From positions 22,397-86,396 of the forward strand of contig JBFHDX010000001.1 of the NCBI GenBank assembly GCA_041584475.1: a stretch of 64,000 nt of DNA, written 5' to 3'. The first letter of the stretch is position 1. The number at the start of each line of letters is the position of its first letter. A program made the translations under genes and the position numbers. This stretch comes from JBFHDX01 sp041584475. GTDB taxonomy: Bacteria > Pseudomonadota > Alphaproteobacteria > UBA8366 > JADFVY01. Positions 35,883-43,689 of this stretch are shown in pieces. The notes below the pieces were generated by a model. The model was not told where the DNA came from. It saw nothing but the letters and a program-made list of their open reading frames with translations, and did not search any database.

Positions 35883-36354
35883 CTTCCATACCCCTGGTCA
35901 GCCAAACCGATGGCTGTCCGGTACCATGCAAATGCGATGCCAAATCGGCCCGACTGCTATTCGCATCGCAAAACGAATATTCGGCACGAGAAATCCCAGT
36001 TAACTTATACAAACAGAAAGTAAAAATTCGCTTAAGTGGGGACTCTTCTTAAATTGCATATCCGGCAAGGAGAACACTTATTTGGGGAAACGGAATAACG
36101 ATTCGAATGCAATCTCTGATTACTTTGTAGAAACGATATGCCCTCATTGCGATAATTAACTTGCCGTGTTCTTGGCGGAATGTTTCCGGCGATTACGGAC
36201 AGATCCAGCTTGATCGGCCCGGCTTTTCCCACTACCAGTGCGCCGCGGCACCGGACGATCGGGCGGGGCGGGTCCTTCGCCGGAAGGGCGGCTTGCCGGC
36301 CCGAGAGACCGGGACGACCGCGCACAGGAGGGAACGGGACGGGGCGGGTCCGGC
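35883..36354. other. AT-rich divergent intergenic region
   Basis: About 470 bp between a minus-strand DUF4402 gene and the plus-strand LIV operon. The segment 35985-36160 is the AT-richest stretch of the neighbourhood (TTAACTTATACAAAC, TTCGCTTAAGTGG, AATTAACTTG). It holds the sigma-54-like element at 35927-35943. I see no gene in it, and no unequivocal sigma-70 promoter for the transporter. Confidence 0.45.
35927..35943 (-). promoter_or_regulatory. Sigma-54-like promoter before DUF4402 gene 35283-35882
   Basis: Minus strand TTGGCATCGCATTTGCA keeps TGGCA and TTGC with the required 10-bp GG-GC spacing; two bases of the -24 box differ from consensus. It lies 44 bp before the ATG at 35882. Confidence 0.55.
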
Positions 36355-37182
36355 TTGGCACAGGCTCAACAGGCGGCGGCGCAGGCGCCACGGGCGGATC
36401 CGATCCTGCGCGTGCGGGACGTCGGCAAGCGGTTCGGCGGCGTTCGCGCGGTCGACGGCTGCGGTTTCGACGTTCGCCGCGGCTCGATCACCGGACTGAT
36501 CGGCCCCAACGGCGCCGGCAAGACGACGCTGTTCAACATCATCGCCGGCTTCCTGCGGCCGGATACCGGGGAGATCCTGCTCGACGGCGAGAACGTAACG
36601 GGCCTCGCGCCGCATCAGCTGTTCCGGCGCGGCTTGGTGCGGACGTTCCAGATCCCGCAGGAGTTCCAGCGGCTGACCGTGCTCGACAACCTGATGCTCG
36701 TGCCGCCGGCGCAGCTCGGCGAGAGCCTGCTGGCCTCGTGGTTCCGCTGGGGCAGCGTCTGCGGCGAGCAGGACGACATCCGGCGGCGCGCCGAGGAGGT
36801 CCTCGACTTCCTGCAGCTGACGCCGCTGCGCGACGAGTTCGCCGGCAATCTCTCCGGCGGCCAGAAGAAGCTCCTCGAACTCGGCCGCACGATGATGACG
36901 GACGCGCGCATCGTGCTGCTCGACGAGCCCGGCGCCGGCGTGAACCCGACCCTGATGGCGAAGCTGACCGCGGACATCCGGCGCCTCAACGAAGAGCGGG
37001 GCTACAGCTTCTGCATCATCGAGCACGACATGGACTTGGTCGCGGCGCTCTGCGACCCCGTCGTCGTGATGGCCGAGGGCCGCGTCCTCACCGAAGGATC
37101 GATGGCCGCGGTGCGCCGCGACGAACGGGTCATCGAGGCCTATTTCGGTGGCGCGCGTGGCGCCGGGGAGGGCACGGGATGA
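36355..37182 (+). CDS. livG: LIV-type ABC transporter ATP-binding protein (LivG), system 1
   Basis: A roughly 275-aa ABC ATPase: Walker A GPNGAGKTT, signature LSGGQKK, Walker B IVLLDEPGAG, and H-loop IIEHDMD; the LivG hallmark insert (TFQIPQEFQRLTVLDNLML) is present. The start is uncertain. The open frame reaches back to GTG 36238 through arginine/glycine-rich sequence without family similarity; TTG 36355 is my choice, about 14 residues before the conserved DPILRVRDVGKRFGG. It overlaps livF by 4 bp. Together with 37179-41078 it forms an importer for branched-chain or other amphipathic carboxylates. Confidence 0.82.
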   Translation: MAQAQQAAAQAPRADPILRVRDVGKRFGGVRAVDGCGFDVRRGSITGLIGPNGAGKTTLFNIIAGFLRPDTGEILLDGENVTGLAPHQLFRRGLVRTFQIPQEFQRLTVLDNLMLVPPAQLGESLLASWFRWGSVCGEQDDIRRRAEEVLDFLQLTPLRDEFAGNLSGGQKKLLELGRTMMTDARIVLLDEPGAGVNPTLMAKLTADIRRLNEERGYSFCIIEHDMDLVAALCDPVVVMAEGRVLTEGSMAAVRRDERVIEAYFGGARGAGEGTG

Positions 37183-37883
37183 GCCTCCTCGAGATCCGGG
37201 GACTCCATGGCGGATACGGCGGCGCCGATATCCTCAAAGGCATCGACCTGCGCGTCGAGGACGGCGAGATCGTCGTCATCGTCGGCCCCAACGGCGCCGG
37301 CAAATCGACGGCGATGAAGTCGGTGTTCGGACTGGCGCAGGTGCGCAGCGGCGAGATCCGTTTCGACGGCGCCGGGATCACGCGGCTGCGGCCGGACCGC
37401 CTGGCACGCCTGGGCATCGGCTACGTGCCGCAGGAAAGCAACGTGTTTCCGTCGCTGACCGTGCGGGAGAACCTCGACATGGGCGCCTTCATCCGCCGCG
37501 ACGACATCAGCCCCCAGATCGAGCGCGTGTTCGAAATCTTTCCGCCGCTGCGCGAGAAGCGGTCGCAGCGCGCGGGGGCGCTCTCCGGCGGTCAGCGACA
37601 GATGGTGGCGATGGGCCGTGCGCTCATGCTCGAGCCGCGGCTGCTGCTGCTCGACGAGCCGACCGCTGGCCTCTCGCCGGCCTTTACCGACCTGATCTTC
37701 GAGAAGATCGTCGAGATCAACCGCGCCGGCGTCAGCGTCCTGATGGTCGAGCAGAACGCCCGGCAGGCGCTCGGCATCGCGCACAGGGGCTACGTGCTCG
37801 CGCTCGGCTCGAACCGGTTCGAGGATAGCGGCGCGAACCTGCTCGCCAACCGCGAGGTCGCCGAGATGTTCCTGGGCGGGTAG
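37179..37883 (+). CDS. livF: LIV-type ABC transporter ATP-binding protein (LivF), system 1
   Basis: A 234-aa ATPase beginning MSLLEIRGLHGGYGG, with Walker A GPNGAGKST, the LivF-typical GIGYVPQESNVFPSLTVRENLDMG, signature LSGGQRQ, Walker B LLLLDEPTAG and MVEQNARQAL. Its ATG overlaps the livG stop (ATGA). It pairs with LivG on the cytoplasmic face of the permease. Confidence 0.9.
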   Translation: MSLLEIRGLHGGYGGADILKGIDLRVEDGEIVVIVGPNGAGKSTAMKSVFGLAQVRSGEIRFDGAGITRLRPDRLARLGIGYVPQESNVFPSLTVRENLDMGAFIRRDDISPQIERVFEIFPPLREKRSQRAGALSGGQRQMVAMGRALMLEPRLLLLDEPTAGLSPAFTDLIFEKIVEINRAGVSVLMVEQNARQALGIAHRGYVLALGSNRFEDSGANLLANREVAEMFLGG

Positions 37884-37893
37884 GGGGCGTCGG

Positions 37894-38757
37894 ATGTTCC
37901 AGGAGTTCGTGCAGCTCGTCGCCTACGGGATCGTGCTCGGCAGCATCCTCTCGCTTGGCGCGATCGGTCTGTCGCTGCTGTTCGGCATCCTGCGCTTCGC
38001 CCATTTCGCGCACGGCGACGTCATGACCGTGGGCGCCTACATGGCGCTCGCCTTCGTCGCCGGCCTCGGCTTGCCGCTGTGGGCGGCGTTCGGGCTGGCC
38101 ATCGTCGGCGGCGCCGGACTGGCCATCGTCATCGACCAGCTCGTCTACCGCCGGCTGCGGCGCACCGCGCCGGTGATCCTGCTGATCGCGTCGGTCGGCG
38201 TGGCGCTGATCCTGCGCAGCCTGGTGCAATTCATCTGGGGTCCGGACACGCAGGTCTTCAGCCAGGAGCTGGAGATGCCGCTGCGCATCGCCGGGATCCG
38301 GCTCAAGCCCTCGCAGCTCAATATCGTCGTCGGCACGATCGTGCTCGTCGTGCTGCTGCACCTGTTCCTGCAGCGCACGCGGATGGGCAAGGCGATGCGG
38401 GCGATGGCCGACAATCCGGATTTGGCGCGCGTCGTCGGCATCGACACCGAGCGCGTCGTCGTTGCGACCTGGATCATCGGCGCCGCGTTCGCCGTCTCGG
38501 CGGGCATATTCCTCGGCGTCGACACGCGGCTGCAGCCGACGATGGGCTGGCACGTCCTGCTGCCGATCTTCGCGGCGACGATCCTCGGCGGCATCGGCAA
38601 GCCCTACGGCGCCATCGTCGGCGGCATGGTGGTCGGTATCGCATCCGAGCTGTCGACCGCGGCGTTTCCGTCGGTCTACAAGCCGGCCGTCGCGTTCGCG
38701 CTGATGGTGGCGATGCTCATCGTGCGGCCGACCGGCCTGTTCGGGACGCCGCGCTAG
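37894..38757 (+). CDS. livH: LIV-type ABC permease (LivH), system 1
   Basis: A 287-aa membrane protein with about eight hydrophobic segments and the LivH features LGAIGLSLLFGILRFAHFAHGD and MRAMADNPDLARVVGIDTERV (the cytoplasmic coupling region), with ILGGIGKPYGAIVGGMVVG near the end. It starts 10 bp after livF. The order livG-livF-livH-livM is unlike the system at 48492-53469, which has the SBP and permeases first. Confidence 0.88.
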   Translation: MFQEFVQLVAYGIVLGSILSLGAIGLSLLFGILRFAHFAHGDVMTVGAYMALAFVAGLGLPLWAAFGLAIVGGAGLAIVIDQLVYRRLRRTAPVILLIASVGVALILRSLVQFIWGPDTQVFSQELEMPLRIAGIRLKPSQLNIVVGTIVLVVLLHLFLQRTRMGKAMRAMADNPDLARVVGIDTERVVVATWIIGAAFAVSAGIFLGVDTRLQPTMGWHVLLPIFAATILGGIGKPYGAIVGGMVVGIASELSTAAFPSVYKPAVAFALMVAMLIVRPTGLFGTPR

Positions 38758-38776
38758 CGAGGCGGGGAGGAGGGAA

Positions 38777-39778
38777 ATGGCCGATCTGCTCAGTTTCGCC
38801 GTCTTTTTCCTGACGCTCGTCGGGATCTACGCCGTGCTGGCGCTGGCGCTCAACGTGCAGTGGGGTCTCACCGGCCTGTTCAACATCGGTATCGCCGGCT
38901 TCTTCGCCATCGGCGCCTATTCCAGCGCGATCCTGACCACGCCTCCCAGCGCCGCCCATCTCGGCGGGTTCGACCTGCCGATCGCGCTCGGCCTCGCCGC
39001 CGGAATGGTGCTCAGCGGGGTGATCGCGCTCGGAATCGGAATCGTCACGCTCAGACTTCGTGAGGACTACCTCGCCATCGCGACGATCGGCATCGCCGAG
39101 ATCATCCGCCTGGTGCTCAAGAACGAGGAGTGGCTGACCAACGGCGTGCGCGGCATCGCCGGCATTCCGCGACCATTCGAACATCTCGTCGGCCGCGGCC
39201 AGGACGTCATCTACCTGCTCATCGTCGGGATGGCGGTCGTCGTCGTCTACCTCGCCATCGAACGTGGCCGGCAGTCGCCGTGGGGGCGCGTGCTGCGGGC
39301 GATGCGCGAGCGCGAGGTGGCGGTCATGGCGGCCGGCAAGGACATCGTCCGCTTCCGCCTAGAGAGCTTCGTGCTCGGCGCCGCCTTCATGGGGCTGGCC
39401 GGCGGGCTGTACGCCCATTTCTTCTCGTTCATCAGTCCCGAGGCGTTCGATCCGATGTACGCGACGTTCCTGGTCTGGGTGATGCTCATCGCCGGCGGCA
39501 GCGGCAACAACCGCGGTGCGATCCTGGGCACGCTGGTGATCTGGACGATCTGGGCCGGCACCGAGTTCCTGACCAATCTCTGGGTACCCGCGGAATACAT
39601 GACGCGGGCGGGCAGCATCCGCGTGATGCTGGTCGGCGCACTGCTGCTGGTGATCCTGCTGGTGAGGCCGCAGGGACTGCTGCCGGAATCGCAATTCGTC
39701 GCCGCGACGACGTCACGGCGGCGCCGGGGCGATGGCGGCGCGGCGGCTACGGAGGAGGGCGGTCCCCAGGAGCCGTGA
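38777..39778 (+). CDS. livM: LIV-type ABC permease (LivM), system 1
   Basis: A 333-aa membrane protein with LivM features: LALNVQWGLTGLFNIGIAGFFAIGAYSSAIL, TLRLREDYLAIATIGIAEIIRL, MREREVAVMAAGKDIVRFRL and a late GNNRGAILGTLVIW. It has a short charged C-terminal tail. GGGGAGGAGGGAA precedes the start. It ends 64 bp before the convergent binding-protein gene. Confidence 0.88.
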   Translation: MADLLSFAVFFLTLVGIYAVLALALNVQWGLTGLFNIGIAGFFAIGAYSSAILTTPPSAAHLGGFDLPIALGLAAGMVLSGVIALGIGIVTLRLREDYLAIATIGIAEIIRLVLKNEEWLTNGVRGIAGIPRPFEHLVGRGQDVIYLLIVGMAVVVVYLAIERGRQSPWGRVLRAMREREVAVMAAGKDIVRFRLESFVLGAAFMGLAGGLYAHFFSFISPEAFDPMYATFLVWVMLIAGGSGNNRGAILGTLVIWTIWAGTEFLTNLWVPAEYMTRAGSIRVMLVGALLLVILLVRPQGLLPESQFVAATTSRRRRGDGGAAATEEGGPQEP

Positions 39779-39842
39779 GCCCGCAGCGGTTGCTACGGGC
39801 CCACGCGTTGGCACCGGGGCCGTCGGTTCCCGCCTCAGGCGG

Positions 39843-41078
39843 TCACGGCTCGACGATGCGCAGGGTTGTGATCTGGCCGCCCTTGACCGTCCAGACGCCG
39901 AACGTGCCCGGCACGTCGCCAGCCTCGTCGAAGTTCTGGCTGCCCGAGGCGCCGACATAGTCGATGTCGGTGCCGAGGGAGAGCAGCTTCTTCGCGCTCG
40001 CCCAGTCGCCCGGCAGGATCTGCACGCCGGGCGGATTGGCGACCAAGCGCAGGGCGTCGCGGACCTGCGCCCCGTTGGTGCTACCCGCCTTCTCGATGGC
40101 GAGCGCCAGCAGGTAGGTCGCGTCGTAGGCGGTATCGATGTAGGGCACCGGCGGCAGTTCGCCGTATTTGGCCCTGTAGGCGGCGTCGAAGCGCTGCTTC
40201 GCGTCGGTCTCGGGTGCCTCCGGTGAGGTGCCGATCGATCCTTCGAGGTACTTCGCCGGGATCGCCTTGACCATGTCCAGCGACTTCATGCCGTCGGTGA
40301 AGATGAACTTGCTGAAGAAGCCCTCCTCGATCGCCTGCTTCAGCATCGGCACGCCGTCGCCCGGATAGGCGATCTGGACGAGCGCTTCCGGACCGCCCTT
40401 CGCCGCCTGGGACAGTTCACCACGGTAGCTCGCCTGCTTCTCCTCGTAAGCGATCGACGCGGTGACGCTGCCGCCGAGCTTGGCGAAGCTGGCCGCGAAG
40501 GCATCCGCGAGGCCCTGGCCGTAATCATTGTTGACGTAGATGATCGCGACCTTGGCGTAGCCTGCGTCGCGCACGACGTCCGCCAGCACGATGCCCTGCA
40601 GCGCGTCGTGCGGGGTCGAGCGGAACAGGAAGTCGTTGTCGTCGAGCGTCGTGATGACCGGCGCGGTCGAGGCGCTGGATATCTGGGGGATGCCGGCAAC
40701 GCTGCTGACGCTCTTGGCGACCGGTATCGTGACGCCGCTGGCCAGGGCGCCGACGAAGCCGACCACCTTGTTCGTCGCGATCAGCTGCTTGGCCGCGAGC
40801 ACGCCGGCCTGCGGATTCGTCTGCGTATCGCCGACGGCGACGTTGAGGTCGGCACCGAGGACGCCGCCGCCGGCGTTGATCTCGTCGACCGCAAGCTTCA
40901 CGCCGTTGAGCGAATGCACGCCGTACTCGCCGAGGGCGCCGGTCATCGGCATCAGCGCGCCGATCGTGACGTTGTTCTGGGCGTGTGCGGGCGCGCTTAC
41001 GGCGGCCAGTGCGAGGACGACGGCCGGCGTCAGGGCCGTCATGACCCGTCCGGACCGTCTGCGTAGTGTGCTTTTCAT
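39843..41078 (-). CDS. LIV-type periplasmic binding protein, system 1
   Basis: A 411-aa solute-binding protein of the type I periplasmic fold: signal peptide ending near SAPAHAQ, then VTIGALMPMTGALGEYGVHSLNGVKLAVDEINAGGG and the branched-chain family core (LIATNKVVGFVGALASGVTIPVAKS, ISSASTAPVITTL). It is convergent with its presumed permease operon rather than part of it, so it has its own promoter. Aromatic or aliphatic acids are as likely as leucine as ligand. Confidence 0.85.
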   Translation of the reverse strand: MKSTLRRRSGRVMTALTPAVVLALAAVSAPAHAQNNVTIGALMPMTGALGEYGVHSLNGVKLAVDEINAGGGVLGADLNVAVGDTQTNPQAGVLAAKQLIATNKVVGFVGALASGVTIPVAKSVSSVAGIPQISSASTAPVITTLDDNDFLFRSTPHDALQGIVLADVVRDAGYAKVAIIYVNNDYGQGLADAFAASFAKLGGSVTASIAYEEKQASYRGELSQAAKGGPEALVQIAYPGDGVPMLKQAIEEGFFSKFIFTDGMKSLDMVKAIPAKYLEGSIGTSPEAPETDAKQRFDAAYRAKYGELPPVPYIDTAYDATYLLALAIEKAGSTNGAQVRDALRLVANPPGVQILPGDWASAKKLLSLGTDIDYVGASGSQNFDEAGDVPGTFGVWTVKGGQITTLRIVEP

Positions 41079-41321
41079 TCAAGCCTCCCTGTATTCGATC
41101 GGGTTATTGCACAGCGAACATGCGAACCTCCATGGCGATGGCCTGCAGAGGTTCGGCACGCCTTCCCGACCGCATGTTCGCATATCCACCCGCGGCGCAC
41201 CACAGACCTTGTCGGTCGGGAGACGCTCACGCAGACGGCCCGGTCCGGCTGTTTTCCGGACCGGGCCGCAAGCAGCCTGGTCAGTGAATGCGTGCTAGAT
41301 CGGTATTCGCAGAGACGCTGT

Positions 41322-42278
41322 TCAGTTCAGCGAGTTCCAGCCGTTCTGGATCAGGTTCGCTTCCTCTTCCGCACTGACGATCGCATCGTCGGACAGCGCG
41401 AATACCTCCTGCACGGTCGGCAAACTCCGCACGGCGGCCTGGGCCGCGCCAACCGCAGCCCCGTCCGTCGGCGAGGAGACGTCAGCACCCTCGATCGCGT
41501 CCATGGCGTCCGAGAATTCCGAGTCCTCATTGTCGGCGGCATCGGCGCTGCCGCCGCCCACGTCAGAGCCGCCGGCACCGTTTCCGTTGCTGCCATTCCC
41601 GGCGCCGCCGCCACCGGACCCGGCGCCACCGCCCGAACCGGCACCGCCGCCATCGTCGCCCGAACCGGCACCGCCGCCATCGTCGCCCGAACCGCCACCG
41701 CCGGCGCCACCGCCGCCGGAACCACCGCCGGCGCCACCGCCGCCGGAACCACCGCCGGCGCCACCGCCATCGTCGCCCGAACCGCCACCGCCGGCGCCAC
41801 CGCCGCCGGAGCCATCGCCGGCGCCACCGCCGCCGGAGCCATCGCCGGCGCCACCGCCACCGGAACCACCCCCGGCGCCGCCGCCGCCGGAACCATCACC
41901 GGCGCCACCGCCGCCGGAGCCATCACCGGCGCCACCGCCGCCGGAGCCATCGCCGGAGCCGCCGCCGGCACCACCGTTACCGTTGCCGCCACCGTTGCCG
42001 CCAGCGTTACCGTTGCCGTTGCCGCCGGCATTATTGCCGGCGCCATGGTTTCCGTTGCTGCCGTTGCTGTCGTTCGTTGCGCCGTTGTGATTGCCGTTGC
42101 CTTGCGCGTAGGCGTTCTTGAACAGCCCGTGGGAGCTGCCAGGATCCCACTGGTCCGGAAGGCCGACCATCATCGAGAGGGTGAACGCGGTCGTCGCTGC
42201 CAGCACGACGGAGAGCCGGCGCGCGGAGCCAAGGCTGCTGCCGCAGTGCCGCTTCATTACGTTGCCCGTTCCTGCCAT
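41322..42278 (-). CDS. Secreted glycine-rich repeat protein with C-terminal EEExxxIxNGW motif
   Basis: A 318-aa protein: a membrane or signal segment (about 21-39), a possible cleavage motif AYAQGNG (56-62), an N/G-rich stretch, a region of nonapeptide-like repeats of the form GGGGAGDGS (about 100-230), an acidic segment (ADNEDSEFSDAMD), and a C-terminal module ending SAEEEANLIQNGWNSLN. No cysteine is present beyond C12. The N-terminal AYAQGNG and the C-terminal module recur in the next gene (42624-43100), and both genes have GGAAT-N16-CGTTGT promoters. Starts at 42278 or 42257 are both plausible. Function unknown; an exported structural or signalling protein controlled by the nearby ECF sigma factor is inferred. 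Confidence 0.7.
   Translation of the reverse strand: MAGTGNVMKRHCGSSLGSARRLSVVLAATTAFTLSMMVGLPDQWDPGSSHGLFKNAYAQGNGNHNGATNDSNGSNGNHGAGNNAGGNGNGNAGGNGGGNGNGGAGGGSGDGSGGGGAGDGSGGGGAGDGSGGGGAGGGSGGGGAGDGSGGGGAGDGSGGGGAGGGGSGDDGGGAGGGSGGGGAGGGSGGGGAGGGGSGDDGGGAGSGDDGGGAGSGGGAGSGGGGAGNGSNGNGAGGSDVGGGSADAADNEDSEFSDAMDAIEGADVSSPTDGAAVGAAQAAVRSLPTVQEVFALSDDAIVSAEEEANLIQNGWNSLN
41589..41981 (-). repeat. 27-bp-type tandem repeats in glycine-rich gene
   Basis: The coding region for residues about 100-230 is built of degenerate 27-bp units encoding GGGGAG[D/G]GS and variants such as GGGSGDDGGGAG. The DNA is extremely GC-rich and low in complexity, so it is prone to length change by slippage and to misassembly. 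Confidence 0.8.
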
Positions 42279-42373
42279 TTCTTACACACCTTCAATCTAG
42301 GGCTATGCGCCCTCGGGGTGCTCATCGGTCGCCGTCGTTACAGGGCTCGACGTTTCCCGCCGAACGACTCTAC

Positions 42374-42398
42374 AACGGGTACTCCGGCGGTTTATTCC
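42374..42398 (-). promoter_or_regulatory. ECF-type promoter of glycine-rich gene (GGAAT-N16-CGTTGT)
   Basis: On the minus strand GGAAT (42398-42394), 16 bp, CGTT (42377-42374) and then GT; 95 bp before the start at 42278. The same two boxes occur before the gene at 43100 and, with 17-bp spacing, before the sigma gene at 43690. Confidence 0.6.
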
Positions 42399-42530
42399 CG
42401 GTTCCCGCAATTTTCGTTCGCATGTGTGGGCGTACCGTAATCATCCCGTACCGTTGGCCCGTAAACGTGCAATCCCGCCGATTCTAACGCCGAGAAATAA
42501 AGCTTGAGTTAAGCAAAACGGGCGCATTTG

Positions 42531-42559
42531 AAAAAAATGACGGAGGAAAAAATCCTCCG
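42531..42559 (-). terminator. Rho-independent terminator of gene 42624-43100
   Basis: Minus strand: CGGAGGA-TTTTT-TCCTCCG, a perfect 7-bp stem, followed by TCA and seven T residues. It ends 65 bp after the stop codon. This is the clearest intrinsic terminator in the window. Confidence 0.85.
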
Positions 42560-42623
42560 CCACCAAGTCAGGACGTGAATTCTGTCGCGATCGGCTGCCG
42601 TGCCTCGGCGCGCCGAAAACCGG

Positions 42624-43100
42624 CTATCGTGCCATGATCGTATCCGGGCCGTCCGCCGTGCGCCACGTGCCCCAGCCGTTGCGGATCGCCTCCATTTCCT
42701 CCTCTTCGGACAAGGCCGAATTCTCCGGAAGGCCCGCAAGCTCCTTGATCACCGTGATATTCGCGGGCGGTGTATCCGACGGCAGCGCGTCGTCCGCCGT
42801 GTCGGCGGCACCTCCGCCGCTTTCGGCGATGGCCCGCTCGTCCGGGCCCGGCGCCGTCTCGCCCATGTCGACGACATCTTCGTCCTGCTGACCCGCCTGT
42901 CCTGGCGCGGTGGCGCGGCCCTTGCCCTTTCCATTGCCCTTGGCGAAGGCGGAATCGACGCCGGTCGCCGGGACCACGATCGCCAACGGCGCCATGACCG
43001 TGAATGCGAAAACACCTAGGAAGCTCAAGGCCAGGACGGCAGGGCCCCAGCGCGAGCGCGACCGGCGCGGATTGGGAATGTCGATCGTTGCGTTCAGCAT
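42624..43100 (-). CDS. Secreted small protein with C-terminal EEExxxIxNGW motif
   Basis: A 158-aa protein with a basic N-terminus, one membrane or signal segment (about 20-43), the motif AFAKGNGKGKG (51-61) where cleavage could occur, an acidic low-complexity linker, and a C-terminal module (about 117-147) with LSEEEEMEAIRNGWGTW. Ten of 29 residues in that module are identical without gaps to the end of the glycine-rich protein at 41322-42278, including EEE and NGW. A strong terminator follows and an ECF-type promoter precedes it. The start has AAGGAAG upstream. I know no described family; function unknown. Confidence 0.72.
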   Translation of the reverse strand: MLNATIDIPNPRRSRSRWGPAVLALSFLGVFAFTVMAPLAIVVPATGVDSAFAKGNGKGKGRATAPGQAGQQDEDVVDMGETAPGPDERAIAESGGGAADTADDALPSDTPPANITVIKELAGLPENSALSEEEEMEAIRNGWGTWRTADGPDTIMAR

Positions 43101-43175
43101 CTGCCCACTTCCTTACTTGAGGGGACGCGCGTTCACGGGCCGCTGCGCCCGTTTCGTTCCATGCCTCTAGCCGAC

Positions 43176-43200
43176 AACGAAATGCCGCGCCGATTATTCC
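43176..43200 (-). promoter_or_regulatory. ECF-type promoter of gene 42624-43100 (GGAAT-N16-CGTTGT)
   Basis: Minus strand GGAAT (43200-43196), 16 bp, CGTT (43179-43176) followed by GTCGG; 75 bp before the ATG at 43100. Spacing and boxes are identical to the element at 42374-42398. Confidence 0.62.
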
Positions 43201-43633
43201 AGCACCGCCTTCCGCTCGCTGACCTGGGTGGCGCGGACCACGGTAAAGCGCCGCGCCTTTCGGACGGCGGCCGGCGTGCACCGAGCAGCCGCGCCGGCAT
43301 CGCCGCGCCGCGACCGGCGTCCCGATCGCCTCGCCGCCGCAAACCCGAGACGACCCTAGCGGACCCATGACTAACTTTTTGTAAACAATTCTCGCGAATT
43401 CCGATGCCGGCGGCACAGAAATTGCTTTTTCAACGGGCAATCGACCGATCGTGTTCGCCTCGTTCGCGATTTGCGAATTTTGCGGCCGGTCACCCCGCCA
43501 AACCGGCGGCGGTCGATCCGATCGCGAAGGCGAGGTCGAACGGTCGAGGAAGGCTCCGGACGGACCGGAAGATGCGAGGTCGAAGGCCGGTCGGGGTCGT
43601 TAAGGACAGCTTAAATTTTTCTTTACGGTGAAC

Positions 43634-43660
43634 GGAATAAGCTGCCCTTGGTGTTCGTTA
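43634..43660 (+). promoter_or_regulatory. ECF-type autoregulatory promoter of the sigma gene
   Basis: GGAAT (43634-43638), 17 bp, CGTTA (43656-43660), 29 bp before the TTG start at 43690. Autoregulation is usual for ECF factors. The -10 box lies within one arm of a 14-bp inverted repeat (43648-43661). Confidence 0.62.
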
Positions 43661-43689
43661 TAGCGGTGAATCGTTAGAGGGAATATCCC

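Larger units (their letters stand above)
42279..42623. other. Intergenic region between the two secreted-protein genes
   Basis: 345 bp holding, in minus-strand order, the terminator of the upstream gene (42559-42531), the motif TTGCTTAACTCAAG (42516-42503), and an ECF-type promoter (42398-42374). The short reading frames within it have no coding character. Confidence 0.6.
43101..43689. other. Divergent regulatory region of the ECF locus
   Basis: 589 bp between the secreted-protein gene and the sigma gene. It carries ECF-type promoters facing left (43200-43176) and right (43634-43660). The centre has CTAACTTTTTGTAAAC at about 43373 and otherwise nothing I recognise. The open frames at 43161-43370 and 43404-43631 look like chance. 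Confidence 0.5.

Noticed and set aside
41589..41981. CRISPR-like repeat array
   Set aside because: The repeats are contiguous, degenerate, in frame and coding for glycine-rich peptides; there are no unique spacers.
41351..42090. Long alanine/proline- and proline-rich open frames over the glycine-rich gene
   Set aside because: They are shadows produced by the low-complexity GC-rich repeat; only the frame with signal segment and conserved C-terminal module is supported.
43161..43631. Two small open frames between the exported-protein gene and the sigma gene
   Set aside because: No ribosome-binding sites, arginine-rich composition typical of random frames in GC-rich DNA, and they overlap the proposed promoter region.
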